Shown: in pieces, positions 27,438-35,990 of the stretch
Position numbering within the stretch: the stretch's first letter is position 1
How the letters are laid out: each line of letters opens with the position of its first letter
Assembly: GCA_003249015.1 (NCBI GenBank)
Contig: QBLS01000015.1
Coordinates: forward strand, 39,292 to 103,291
Direction of reading: 5' to 3'
Length of the DNA: 64,000 bases
DNA from: Pseudanabaena sp.
GTDB taxonomy: Bacteria > Cyanobacteriota > Cyanobacteriia > Pseudanabaenales > Pseudanabaenaceae
Translations under genes and position numbers: made by a program
The notes under the pieces: generated by a model
Database searches by the model: none
What the model was told of the DNA's origin: nothing
The model's input: only the letters and a program-made list of their open reading frames with translations

Positions 27438-29117
27438 TCACTGCGATTTGATGCATTGAAGCCTACTTATTAAATCGCCACGCCTAAAGGTTGCAGATAG
27501 CTGTTGCAAAGAAATTTCTTGTCCCCCGTAAAGATCCTGAAGTGCCTGATGAATATCTCTGACGGCGGTATTGAAATAAGCGTCACCATTTTGCTCAATT
27601 AAACTCTTGGCAGAGTAGAAGTTTTGATGGCTAATATCTTTTATCTGGATATTCATGTCAGCAAGTAGTTTTTGCCCCATCTGCATTGCAATAAAGCATG
27701 AAGCATAGCGAACAAAGTCTGGATCACTAGACTCTGGCCTTTTGCGACGATTCTCGGCGATTCTGTATAGTTGTACAGCTATTACAACTTGCGAACCATT
27801 TAATTCTTCAGTAAATATTGAATCATACAGTTTTCCAAAATGCTTACTAGAAGATGATCTAGCCTGATGAGGACTCGCTCTCCAAACAGATAACACTGCT
27901 TCAGCAGCTACTCCCGAAGTAATATCATTCGGTTGCATACTGTTATCAGAGCGTTTCCGTCGATAATTAAACCCCAATTGCCGAATATCTGTTTCTAAAC
28001 TTTGCTGGCGTTCATCATTAGCGCGTAAATCCTTGAGTTCTACTGGATTTTGATTGTTAGCAGTGTAGGTAATTTTTTGAACTAAACCTTCATTGTCACG
28101 AGGTAACTGATAAAGTCGAATAAGAACATAGGCTTTGGTATCTCTATGTAATAAATCAGGTTGCAGCAATGTTTTGAATATAGTCATACAGGTTTGACCA
28201 CCATTGATAATTTGCAGATTTTCAACCCGCACCTGATAATCACCATTTTGTAATGCGTTATAGGAGAAGCTTTCACAAGTGAAAGTTACGCCATTATTGT
28301 AAAAGTAAAAATTGTTTTTTTCGTCACTGGTTAAAGTATGACGAATATCTTCGTTCACTCGATTTCCCTTTAAGCCTAAGTATCGCCGAATATTCCGTTC
28401 TAACAATCGTTCCCCATGTCTATCAATCAGGGTGGCAATTTCCGCAACCGAAATTCTCCCCACTAATACTCGGCTAAAATCCATATCTTCAACTATGGCT
28501 TTGCCACTTAGCTGCAAAGTATCTTTTACTGGTCTGGAAGCTTGCAGAATTTTGACCAAGCTTTCATGGTTAGTGTGTTCCCACGTAACTTGATTACCGA
28601 AACCAGTACGTTCAATCGCTTCCTGAGCAGATGCATTCCACGTCAGCCCATTGTTACAAGCTATAGCTCGAACCTGTGGAATATAGCCATCTCGAATTAA
28701 GCTACGGGCTTCTTCCACCTTTGACAGTAAACGTTCATTAATATGTTCTAGTTTAGCTGCTGGGTTAAATAGGTACTGAATTGCATTTATCAGACTCTCT
28801 ATAGCTTCCTGAGGAAAATTAGAGTTGCCTTCCAGATTATTCTTATATTTTGCTTGAAATAAACTAACAGTGAACTCCCCGTCATACTCTTCAGAGATAT
28901 GCATTGCATCTACGCCAAAGTCACCTCCTCCTTCAGTTAAGCAGTCAAAAGCATCGTCACGGTCTAAATCCAAAATGGTTTGAACGCACAGGTAAACAAA
29001 CGCTAGAGACTTGAGCTTCCCATCGTCTCTTATACGTAACTCTTCAGAAGACTGGCGACGAATATCGTCAATGACTGATACTAACCGTTGGTCAATAATA
29101 GATGCATTGATATTCAT
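27438..29117 (-). CDS. AIPR family protein with N-terminal PD-(D/E)XK nuclease-like domain
   Basis: 559 residues. The central region carries the AIPR (abortive infection phage resistance, PF10592) signature: FYFYNNGVTFTCESF followed by LQIINGGQTCMTIF (about residues 283-325). The N-terminal 150 residues contain GGGDFGVDA (Asp66, Asp70) and LFQAKYK (Gln88, Lys90), the D...QxK pattern of Mrr/PD-(D/E)XK restriction-type nucleases. Some AIPR proteins protect bacteria from phage, so a defence role is plausible but untested here. It stands alone with no methylase, toxin partner or transposase beside it. It may target modified or foreign DNA or RNA. Confidence 0.85.
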   Translation of the reverse strand: MNINASIIDQRLVSVIDDIRRQSSEELRIRDDGKLKSLAFVYLCVQTILDLDRDDAFDCLTEGGGDFGVDAMHISEEYDGEFTVSLFQAKYKNNLEGNSNFPQEAIESLINAIQYLFNPAAKLEHINERLLSKVEEARSLIRDGYIPQVRAIACNNGLTWNASAQEAIERTGFGNQVTWEHTNHESLVKILQASRPVKDTLQLSGKAIVEDMDFSRVLVGRISVAEIATLIDRHGERLLERNIRRYLGLKGNRVNEDIRHTLTSDEKNNFYFYNNGVTFTCESFSYNALQNGDYQVRVENLQIINGGQTCMTIFKTLLQPDLLHRDTKAYVLIRLYQLPRDNEGLVQKITYTANNQNPVELKDLRANDERQQSLETDIRQLGFNYRRKRSDNSMQPNDITSGVAAEAVLSVWRASPHQARSSSSKHFGKLYDSIFTEELNGSQVVIAVQLYRIAENRRKRPESSDPDFVRYASCFIAMQMGQKLLADMNIQIKDISHQNFYSAKSLIEQNGDAYFNTAVRDIHQALQDLYGGQEISLQQLSATFRRGDLISRLQCIKSQ

Positions 29118-29208
29118 ATGTATATTTACTTATACGAGTGGATCATCAACATTTCATCTGTCCTAGCCTAGCCTGTTGAGGCTTTGAGTAACAAATACAT
29201 TTTGATTA

Positions 29209-29222
29209 AGCGCAAAGCGCCA
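29209..29222. repeat. Solitary GCGCAAAGCGC block
   Basis: AGCGCAAAGCGC followed by CA, the second block of the composite repeats, here without a long-armed hairpin. It lies between the AIPR and purB genes, which are divergent; nothing else is recognised in that 265-base gap. Confidence 0.45.
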
Positions 29223-29382
29223 TATTTTACTTCTGAGATATAGTTACGATCCCCTTAATAACTTAAGAATGTCAATAGCTAAGACGCAGAAGGTAAGAAT
29301 TGCGATCGCTTGGTGGCTTTGGAGATTAAATCTAAAAAAGTTGCTATAATTAAAAATTGTGATTATTCCAAGAGATTAGATC

Positions 29383-30678
29383 TTGATAGAACGCTATACA
29401 TTACCCGAAATGGGTCGGTTATGGACAGATCGGCATAAATACCAAACTTGGTTGCAAGTCGAGGTAGCTGTATGTGAGGCTCAGGCTGAATTAGGCTACA
29501 TTCCTGCCGATGCTGTCGCAGAAATAAAAGCTAAGGCAAACTTTGACACCGATCGCGTCAATGAGATTGAGCTGACCGTCAAACATGACATGATCGCGTT
29601 TTTGACTAACGTGAATGAGTATGTCGGCGATGCGGGTCGTTATATTCACCTCGGTTTGACTAGCTCAGATGTGTTAGATACTGCACTCGCGGTGCAGTTG
29701 GTTGATAGCTTAGAAATCATCCAAGCTCAACTAGAAGAAGCGATCCAAGCGATCCGTTACCAAGCGCAGCAACATCGTTACACGATCATGTCGGGGCGTA
29801 CTCACGGCATCCATGCCGAGCCAATTACCTTTGGTTTTAAGTTAGCTGGTTGGTTAGCCGAGATGCTACGCCACCGCGATCGCCTGTTGTGTCTGAGCAA
29901 AAATATTGCTGTTGGTAAGATTTCGGGAGCCGTGGGAACCTACGCCAATGTTGATCCCCGCATTGAGTCCCTTGCTTGCCAAAAATTAGGACTGCAACCA
30001 GACTGTGCCTCGACTCAGGTGATTTCCCGCGATCGCCATGCCGAATACTCGCAAGTACTGGCGCTCATCGGCGCATCGATCGAACGCTTTGCGGTGGAAA
30101 TCCGTAACCTGCAACGTACTGATGTGCTGGAAGTGGAAGAGCATTTCACCAAAGGACAGAAAGGCTCGTCAGCGATGCCTCACAAGCGCAACCCCATCCG
30201 ATCGGAACGCTTGACAGGTATGGCGAGACTGCTGCGCGGCTATGCGACTACGGCTCTGGAAAACGTGGCGTTGTGGCATGAACGCGATATTTCCCACAGC
30301 GCAGCGGAACGGGTGTTGTTGCCTGATAGCTGCATTCTCACCCATTTCATGCTGGTCGAAATTACGGATTTAGTTAAAAATCTGCTGGTACATACCCATA
30401 ACATGGAGCGCAATCTCTATTGCTATGGTGGCGTGGTCTTTAGTCAGCAAGTGCTGTTGACTCTAGTCACTAAGGGCTTGAGTCGTGAGGATAGCTATGC
30501 GATCGTTCAACAAGCGGCTCACCAAGCTTGGAATAAAGCTGAAGGCGATTTTCGTAAGCTAATTAGTGAAAATGAAACCGTGCGCGAAAAGTTGTCACCT
30601 GAGGAGCTAGCAGCCTGTTTTGATCCCAATAAACACCTTAAAAATCTCGATCAGATCTATCAAAGATTGGGCATCTAA
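29383..30678 (+). CDS. purB: Adenylosuccinate lyase
   Basis: 431 residues of the fumarase/aspartase superfamily. The start is TTG, giving MIERYTLPEMGRLW, the conserved N-terminus; the next ATG would cut into it. Motifs: TSSDVLDTALA, the catalytic-His segment SGRTHGIHAEPITFG, and the signature GSSAMPHKRNPIRSE (the flexible catalytic serine loop). It acts twice in purine synthesis: on SAICAR and on adenylosuccinate. It is followed directly by a hairpin that also spans the probable start codon of the next gene. Confidence 0.97.
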   Translation: MIERYTLPEMGRLWTDRHKYQTWLQVEVAVCEAQAELGYIPADAVAEIKAKANFDTDRVNEIELTVKHDMIAFLTNVNEYVGDAGRYIHLGLTSSDVLDTALAVQLVDSLEIIQAQLEEAIQAIRYQAQQHRYTIMSGRTHGIHAEPITFGFKLAGWLAEMLRHRDRLLCLSKNIAVGKISGAVGTYANVDPRIESLACQKLGLQPDCASTQVISRDRHAEYSQVLALIGASIERFAVEIRNLQRTDVLEVEEHFTKGQKGSSAMPHKRNPIRSERLTGMARLLRGYATTALENVALWHERDISHSAAERVLLPDSCILTHFMLVEITDLVKNLLVHTHNMERNLYCYGGVVFSQQVLLTLVTKGLSREDSYAIVQQAAHQAWNKAEGDFRKLISENETVREKLSPEELAACFDPNKHLKNLDQIYQRLGI

Positions 30679-30711
30679 AAATATATTGCGGGTGAAGCCC
30701 GCAATATATTT
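30679..30711. repeat. Hairpin spanning the start of the EEP-family gene
   Basis: Fourteen-base perfect arms AAATATATTGCGGG and complement around TGAAG. The left arm begins at the base after the purB TAA stop. The probable GTG start (30692) is at the edge of the loop, so the right arm encodes the first residues of the next protein's signal peptide. Confidence 0.75.
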
Positions 30712-31609
30712 ATCTTTAGCGATCGCCGTTTCGATTATTGGTTGCTCATCAGTCGCTAGCGATCACCTTCCCCCTGAGATCAGAGTTGGCACTTTTAATC
30801 TGGAAAACTTTGATGGTTTAGACACATCAAAATTAGAGTCCGTGAGCCAAATCATTGACCGTAATTTTGATGTAATTGGCTTGCAAGAAATCAGTGCGAT
30901 CGGAGCCGAAAAGCTCAAAGAAAAGTTAAACCAATCCCAAAAGTGGGAATTTATTTTGGGATCAACGGGTAGCCGTCAGCGAGTGGCGCTGTTTTATCGT
31001 CAAAATTTATTTATGGCGCAAAAAGTAACGGAGTGGTCGCCTGTAAATACCACAGGAACTCTGCGATCGCCCCTTGTAAATTACCTTAAAGTAATTGATC
31101 CCCAAAATCAGGGCTTTGACTTTACCCTAGTTGTCGTCCACCAAAAGGGTGGTGGCGGCAAGGCTGCTGATCGCACCCGCCAAACTCAAAGCCAGAAAAT
31201 GCGCCAAGAAGTTGACAAGTATCAAAAAAATCCAGAGTCCGATCCCGATTTGATTTTATTGGGAGACTTTAACAGCCCCACTTGGTCAGATCAAAATCAA
31301 GGGCTACGTGATGCGCCGATTACTTTTTTGACCAAGGCGATCGAAACCAGTGAGCAAGAAAATTGCTTAAAAAAACGTGGTCAACCTAAATTTGCTGACG
31401 GACGCTTGCGCTTTACCAATCGTGGTACTGGCTGCGTGATCGATCACATTGCGATCGCCAAAGCTCCCCAAGGCGCAGAAGAAGAATATATTGCTCAATC
31501 AATTCAGATTCTTGATCCGCAAAAAGATCTGGGCTTTGATAGCGATCGCCGTTATTTCTCAGAGATATCTGACCATTTACCCGTAAGAGCAATTTTTCGT
31601 TCCAAGTAA
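30692..31609 (+). CDS. Endonuclease/exonuclease/phosphatase (EEP) family lipoprotein
   Basis: 305 residues from the GTG that reads MKPAIYLSLAIAVSIIGC, a good lipoprotein signal peptide with the lipobox Cys at residue 18. A TTG two codons earlier (30686) is an alternative. An in-frame ATG at 30620 lies inside purB and would spoil the signal. The EEP core is visible: VGTFNLENFD (metal-site Asn), IGLQEI (catalytic Glu), LLGDFNSP (Asp/Asn), and the final SDHLPV (catalytic Asp-His). It is probably a membrane-anchored phosphodiesterase or nuclease in the periplasm. The lack of a clear ribosome site suggests translation coupled to purB. The stop codon begins the next hairpin. Confidence 0.85.
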   Translation: MKPAIYLSLAIAVSIIGCSSVASDHLPPEIRVGTFNLENFDGLDTSKLESVSQIIDRNFDVIGLQEISAIGAEKLKEKLNQSQKWEFILGSTGSRQRVALFYRQNLFMAQKVTEWSPVNTTGTLRSPLVNYLKVIDPQNQGFDFTLVVVHQKGGGGKAADRTRQTQSQKMRQEVDKYQKNPESDPDLILLGDFNSPTWSDQNQGLRDAPITFLTKAIETSEQENCLKKRGQPKFADGRLRFTNRGTGCVIDHIAIAKAPQGAEEEYIAQSIQILDPQKDLGFDSDRRYFSEISDHLPVRAIFRSK

Positions 31610-31649
31610 CACAAAAATGGCGGCGCTCAGCGCCGCCATTTTTGTGTTA
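31607..31649. terminator. GGCGGCGCT hairpin at the EEP gene end
   Basis: Twenty-one-base perfect arms around a single C, starting with the TAA stop codon itself (TAACACAAAAATGGCGG). The core GGCGCTCAGCGCC belongs to the window-wide family. Confidence 0.8.
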
Positions 31650-31676
31650 GTAACAGTGCGAAGCACTGCTACTAAC
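31646..31676. repeat. GTGCGAAGCAC hairpin overlapping the previous one
   Basis: Fourteen-base arms GTTAGTAACAGTGC with one mismatch, loop GAA. Its first four bases are shared with the right arm of the preceding hairpin, so the two structures compete or are nested. Confidence 0.6.
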
Positions 31677-31732
31677 AGGGCAAACTCGATATTTTGCTAC
31701 ACTGACAAGAAGCAATCATTAAGAAAATCAAT

Positions 31733-33202
31733 ATGAAAACCAGCCTGCTCCAGACCAAAGAGCTATCAGCATTAGAGTACGAAACAGTTAGCGATCGCTT
31801 TGATGAAACATGGGAAGCGCCCTTGTCGATCCTACTGGGGTTAGGTCGCGCCGCAGGAGCAGATTTTGTAGAATTTTTCTTAGAGCGCAATCGTTACATT
31901 AGTTGCCTTGCTGAAGACGATGCAATTACCAGTATTTCGCCACGACTATCGACTGGTGCAGGGATTCGTGCTTTTAAAGGTAAGGCTGATTGCTATGTCA
32001 GTACAAATGACCTTACTTTCCTCGGCTTAAAATCAGCCCTCGAACGCGCCCTCTCGATCCTAGGGCTACAACTTCCTTCTCAAAATTCCTTCATTCCTTC
32101 CATTCAGCTAGAACTTTTTCGCGACTATGCCACGCGCAAGGGCAAAGACAACTGGATTTCTCTATGTAGCCCCATGCAAGAAATGGGTGAAATTCTCCTT
32201 GGCGTTAATCAGCTAATTGCCAAAAAAGGCACGCATATCCAGTCAAGGCGATCGGGCTATTTCCGCGACTGGCAAGAAATCTTGGTTGCTGCCAGTGACG
32301 GCACATTTGCTAGAGACATTCGCCTTACGCAGTCGGTTGGTTCTAATTTGCTTTGTGCTGATGGCGCTAACCGCTCGGCGATCAGCAAGCGTGTCGGTGG
32401 TACAAGCGATCCCAGCTATCTCCGTAACTGGGGCTATGAGCCAGTGGTTGAGGAAATCGTAGAAGCCGCAGGAAAAATGCTTTACGCCGACTATGTGGAA
32501 TCTGGCTCTTATCCTGTGATCATGGCAAATCAATTTGGCGGCGTGATCTTCCATGAAGCCTGTGGACATTTGTTGGAAACAACTGGCATTGAAGCTAAAA
32601 CTACACCCTTTGCCGAAATGAAAGGACAAAAGATTGCCCATGAAAATCTCACGGCATGGGATGAGGGGCGCTCTGAAGAAGCGTTCGGCACAATCGATAT
32701 GGATGATGAAGGGATGCCAACCCAACGCACTTTATTAATCGAAAATGGCATTCTCAAAAACTTTATTAGCGATCGCGCTGGGGAACTGCGGACAGGACAT
32801 CCACGCACAGGCAGTGGTCGCCGCCAGAGCTATGCCTATGCCGCCGCTAGTCGGATGCGTAACACCTATATTGGTGCTGGTGAATTTAGCTTAGATCAGC
32901 TATTTGCCTCTGTAGACAAAGGCATTTACTGCAAGAAAATGGGCGGTGGTAGTGTATTGCCGACGGGTCAGTTTAATTTTGCGGTCGATGAAGCCTACGC
33001 GATCGAAAATGGCAAAATCACCAAACCTCTTAAGGGTGCAACCTTGATAGGTGATGCCAAGGAAATCATGCAGCAAATTTCCATGAGCTCCCGCGATCTG
33101 GAACTAGCTGCTGGTTTTTGTGGCTCTGTGAGCGGCAGTGTGTATGTCACGGTTGGACAGCCCCATATTAAGGTTGAGGCTATTACTGTGGGTGGTCGTT
33201 AG
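31733..33202 (+). CDS. tldD: TldD-type metalloprotease
   Basis: 489 residues. The zinc motif HEACGH (in [15 protein letters not shown], about residues 276-290) is diagnostic of the TldD subunit, and the C-terminal [15 protein letters not shown] and [16 protein letters not shown] match the TldD/PmbA fold. TldD works with TldE (PmbA) to trim unfolded peptides such as leader peptides of modified peptides and antitoxins. No tldE/pmbA gene lies next to it here. It follows the EEP gene after a pair of hairpins, so it probably has its own promoter. Confidence 0.95.
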   Translation: MKTSLLQTKELSALEYETVSDRFDETWEAPLSILLGLGRAAGADFVEFFLERNRYISCLAEDDAITSISPRLSTGAGIRAFKGKADCYVSTNDLTFLGLKSALERALSILGLQLPSQNSFIPSIQLELFRDYATRKGKDNWISLCSPMQEMGEILLGVNQLIAKKGTHIQSRRSGYFRDWQEILVAASDGTFARDIRLTQSVGSNLLCADGANRSAISKRVGGTSDPSYLRNWGYEPVVEEIVEAAGKMLYADYVESGSYPVIMANQFGGVIFHEACGHLLETTGIEAKTTPFAEMKGQKIAHENLTAWDEGRSEEAFGTIDMDDEGMPTQRTLLIENGILKNFISDRAGELRTGHPRTGSGRRQSYAYAAASRMRNTYIGAGEFSLDQLFASVDKGIYCKKMGGGSVLPTGQFNFAVDEAYAIENGKITKPLKGATLIGDAKEIMQQISMSSRDLELAAGFCGSVSGSVYVTVGQPHIKVEAITVGGR

Positions 33203-33207
33203 TAGTG

Positions 33208-33285
33208 CAAGAATAATTTTGAAAGCTTTGCAAAGCAACGCTTTCAAAATTATTCTTGATTCGGGTTTGAGCGCAAAGCGCTGTA
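33208..33285. repeat. Composite repeat with 24-bp arms (near-identical to the one at 26209)
   Basis: Arms 33208-33231 and 33235-33258 (CAAGAATAATTTTGAAAGC...) with one mismatch, core TTTGC-AAA-GCAA, followed by CGGGTTTGAGCGCAAAGCGCTGTA-type sequence (33262-33285). It lies just after the tldD stop. Confidence 0.8.
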
Positions 33286-33385
33286 TGATAAATTCCACTA
33301 TTTTAAAAACTAAAAATGACATATTTTTAGTTCGCGTATTATTCTAAGTATTCGTTGATTAGAATTTTAGAAAGGTTATCGAATC

Positions 33386-35875
33386 GTGCAACCAAATATG
33401 TTCGATTTTCCTCAATCAACGATTCTTGTAGTTGATGACGATCCCCAAATTCGCTCAGATCTGACGTTAGCCCTGAGTGAGCATGGTTATAGAGTCAAAA
33501 CTGCGAAAGATGGCAGCGAAGCATTACTGGCTGTGCAGAGTCATTTGCCTGAACTGATCCTGCTTAATACTTCTATGCCAGAAATTGATGGTTATGCAGT
33601 TTGTCGAATTCTCAAAGCCGATACATTGACGGAAGATATTCCGATAATTTTTATTAGCAACAGCAATGATGTGGAGGCTAAGGTCAAAGCCTTTGAGATT
33701 GGTGGATCTGACTACATTACTAAGCCACTCCATGCTTCTGAGGTTTTAGCTCGCTTGCATTTGCATCTATCTTTACACCATTTACAAACCAATCTTGTCA
33801 ATAAGAATGGTGAGCTTTCTCAAGCTGTCTTTGATCGAGTTGGCATCTTGAGAGATCTACAGCGTACTAATTTACTACTTCATGCTCAAAAGGAAGCTGC
33901 AATAGATGGGATTTTTGCAGTTGATGAGCAAGGACGAATTGCCAGTTTTAATCGGCGTTTTTGTGAAATGTGGAACATTCCCCATGGCTTGTTTTCGGGT
34001 AATGATCCTATTTTTGAAACTCCCAATGGTGCACCCCTTGGTTCGTATTTGATTAAGTCCGACTTGCCTGATGTCCTCGCTAACTTGCTAGAGACAACCT
34101 ATGATGAGCCTGACGCGATTCGCCGTGGGGAAATTGTTTTTGGCGATCGCATTTTTGACTACTACACAAGTCCCGTTAACTCAGAGCAAAATAGATTTTT
34201 CGGCTTAATCTGGTGCTTCCGAGATATTACTGCCAAAAAGAATGCGGAAATTCGCCAGTCTCAACTCTTAGAAGATCTCCGTAAAGCCAAGGAAGAAGCT
34301 GAGATTGCTGTAAGTACTAAAGCTGCTTTTTTGGCAATGATGAGCCACGAGATCCGAACTCCCATTAATGGCGTAATTGGCATGACCCAGCTTTTGGCTA
34401 GCACTAATGTTGATGCTGAGCAAGCGAAATATATCAGGACAATTCAAGTCAGCGGTGAAATGCTGCTATCGGTCATCAATGACATTTTAGACTTCTCTAA
34501 AATTGAGTCGGGTAAATTGGAGTTAGAGAACTCTCCCTTAGATCTGAGGGCTGTAGTGCGCGATATTTATGACGTGCAGTTGCCCAAAGCTAGGGAAAAG
34601 AAGCTCAAGTTTGAAGTGAGTATGCAGTCCAATGTACCGCCTTTTATTGTGGGCGATGTCACGCGACTTAGACAGATTCTCTTGAATCTGGTATCCAATG
34701 CTTTGAAATTTACAGATACAGGCTCCGTCAAAATTGGGGTGCGCTTAGTGGGAGATCATTCTCCCCGTGACGGTTATCCCTTTCAGTTGTTGTTTTCAGT
34801 TACTGATACTGGTATTGGTATTAGTGAGCAGCAAATGCAACGACTATTTCAGCCATTTACCCAAGCATCGGCATCAACATCGCGTAAATATGGTGGCACT
34901 GGCTTGGGCTTAGTAATCTGTAAAAACCTTGTGGAAACTATGGGAGGTAGAATTCAGGTTGATAGCAAAGTTAATGGTGGTTCTACTTTCTCTTTCACAA
35001 TTAGTACAGAGATCGCTAGGGATCTTCCCTCATATACCTTGCAAGACGTGATTGCCAAGAGCGATATTTCTTCCACCGTCCGTTTAGGCGATCGCCTCCC
35101 CTTAAGAATATTAATTGCCGAAGATAATCTCATCAATCAAGAGTTGGCGATGGCGATGCTGATCAAGATGGGTTATCAGCCTGACGTGGTGGATAATGGC
35201 TTGGCTGTATTGGAGACCCTGCAAGTTAATCATTATGACTTGCTATTTTTAGATGTGCAGATGCCAGAGATGAATGGACTGGAAACTGCTAGCTATTTGG
35301 TCAACCATTGGCATGAGTTGCATACTGGCTATGCCCGTCCGATTATCATTGCGATGACTGCGAGTGCGATGCAGGGCGATCGCGAGATGTGTTTACAAGC
35401 AGGCATGGATGACTACATCAGTAAGCCCATTATGATGGAATCACTCCAACGTACCATTGAGCAATGGGCTTCGGGAATGCAGCCCGAACAAGGGACGATC
35501 GAATTGACGACTGGTGAAGATATCCAAAAGTCGAAAGACCCATCGGTGATTGATCCTGCGGCTATTAAAAATCTTGAACAAATTAATCCAAAACTAATTG
35601 GACGTATGGTGCACCTGTTCACCTCTGAAGAAGCACCAGTTTTGCTAGCGACCCTGCGTCAAGCGATCGCTAACAATGACCTGCAAGAAGTTAGTTATAC
35701 TGCCCATACCCTCAAAGGAAGCAGCAATATTTTAGGCGCTAAGGCTCTGGGTAAGCTGTGCTTAGAAGTGGAACTAAAAGGTAAGCAGGGCGATCGCGAA
35801 GGTTTACCTGAACTGATGGCAGAGATTGAGACCCAATACCAAAAGGCTTGTGAAGAACTTGCCCGCTTAATTTAA
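33386..35875 (+). CDS. Hybrid sensor histidine kinase (Rec-PAS-HisKA-HATPase-Rec-Hpt)
   Basis: 829 residues from a GTG with AAAGG upstream; an ATG four codons in is possible. Domain order: receiver (about 8-125), PAS (about 170-295), HisKA with MMSHEIRTPINGV (about 325), HATPase with NLVSNALKFTD and GTGLGLVICKN, a second receiver (about 570-695; LLFLDVQMPEMNG intact), and an Hpt domain (about 725-829) with SYTAHTLKGSSNILG. In the first receiver the phosphoacceptor site reads LILLNTSMPEIDG, with Asn61 in place of Asp, though the acidic pair in VVDDDP remains. That domain probably cannot be phosphorylated. The rest forms a complete phosphorelay. No DNA-binding output is present. Confidence 0.93.
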   Translation: MQPNMFDFPQSTILVVDDDPQIRSDLTLALSEHGYRVKTAKDGSEALLAVQSHLPELILLNTSMPEIDGYAVCRILKADTLTEDIPIIFISNSNDVEAKVKAFEIGGSDYITKPLHASEVLARLHLHLSLHHLQTNLVNKNGELSQAVFDRVGILRDLQRTNLLLHAQKEAAIDGIFAVDEQGRIASFNRRFCEMWNIPHGLFSGNDPIFETPNGAPLGSYLIKSDLPDVLANLLETTYDEPDAIRRGEIVFGDRIFDYYTSPVNSEQNRFFGLIWCFRDITAKKNAEIRQSQLLEDLRKAKEEAEIAVSTKAAFLAMMSHEIRTPINGVIGMTQLLASTNVDAEQAKYIRTIQVSGEMLLSVINDILDFSKIESGKLELENSPLDLRAVVRDIYDVQLPKAREKKLKFEVSMQSNVPPFIVGDVTRLRQILLNLVSNALKFTDTGSVKIGVRLVGDHSPRDGYPFQLLFSVTDTGIGISEQQMQRLFQPFTQASASTSRKYGGTGLGLVICKNLVETMGGRIQVDSKVNGGSTFSFTISTEIARDLPSYTLQDVIAKSDISSTVRLGDRLPLRILIAEDNLINQELAMAMLIKMGYQPDVVDNGLAVLETLQVNHYDLLFLDVQMPEMNGLETASYLVNHWHELHTGYARPIIIAMTASAMQGDREMCLQAGMDDYISKPIMMESLQRTIEQWASGMQPEQGTIELTTGEDIQKSKDPSVIDPAAIKNLEQINPKLIGRMVHLFTSEEAPVLLATLRQAIANNDLQEVSYTAHTLKGSSNILGAKALGKLCLEVELKGKQGDREGLPELMAEIETQYQKACEELARLI

Positions 35876-35879
35876 TCCT

Positions 35880-35920
35880 ATAAAATAAGTAACGGCGCGA
35901 AGCGCCGTTACTTATTTTAT
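35880..35920. terminator. GGCGCGAAGCGCC hairpin at the hybrid kinase gene end
   Basis: Nineteen-base perfect arms ATAAAATAAGTAACGGCGC and complement around GAA, 4 bases after the stop codon. A GGCTGAGCCTGTCGAAGCC element follows at 35937. Confidence 0.8.
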
Positions 35921-35990
35921 GAGCTGCTACTAAGTCGGCTGAGCCTGTCGAAGCCAGTTAGAATAGGTAGCGCCAGTCTGCTAAAAAACT

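Noticed and set aside
30620..30691. Longer start for the EEP lipoprotein inside purB
   Set aside because: An ATG at 30620 would add 24 residues before the signal peptide and overlap purB by 59 bases. The GTG at 30692 gives a normal lipoprotein signal.
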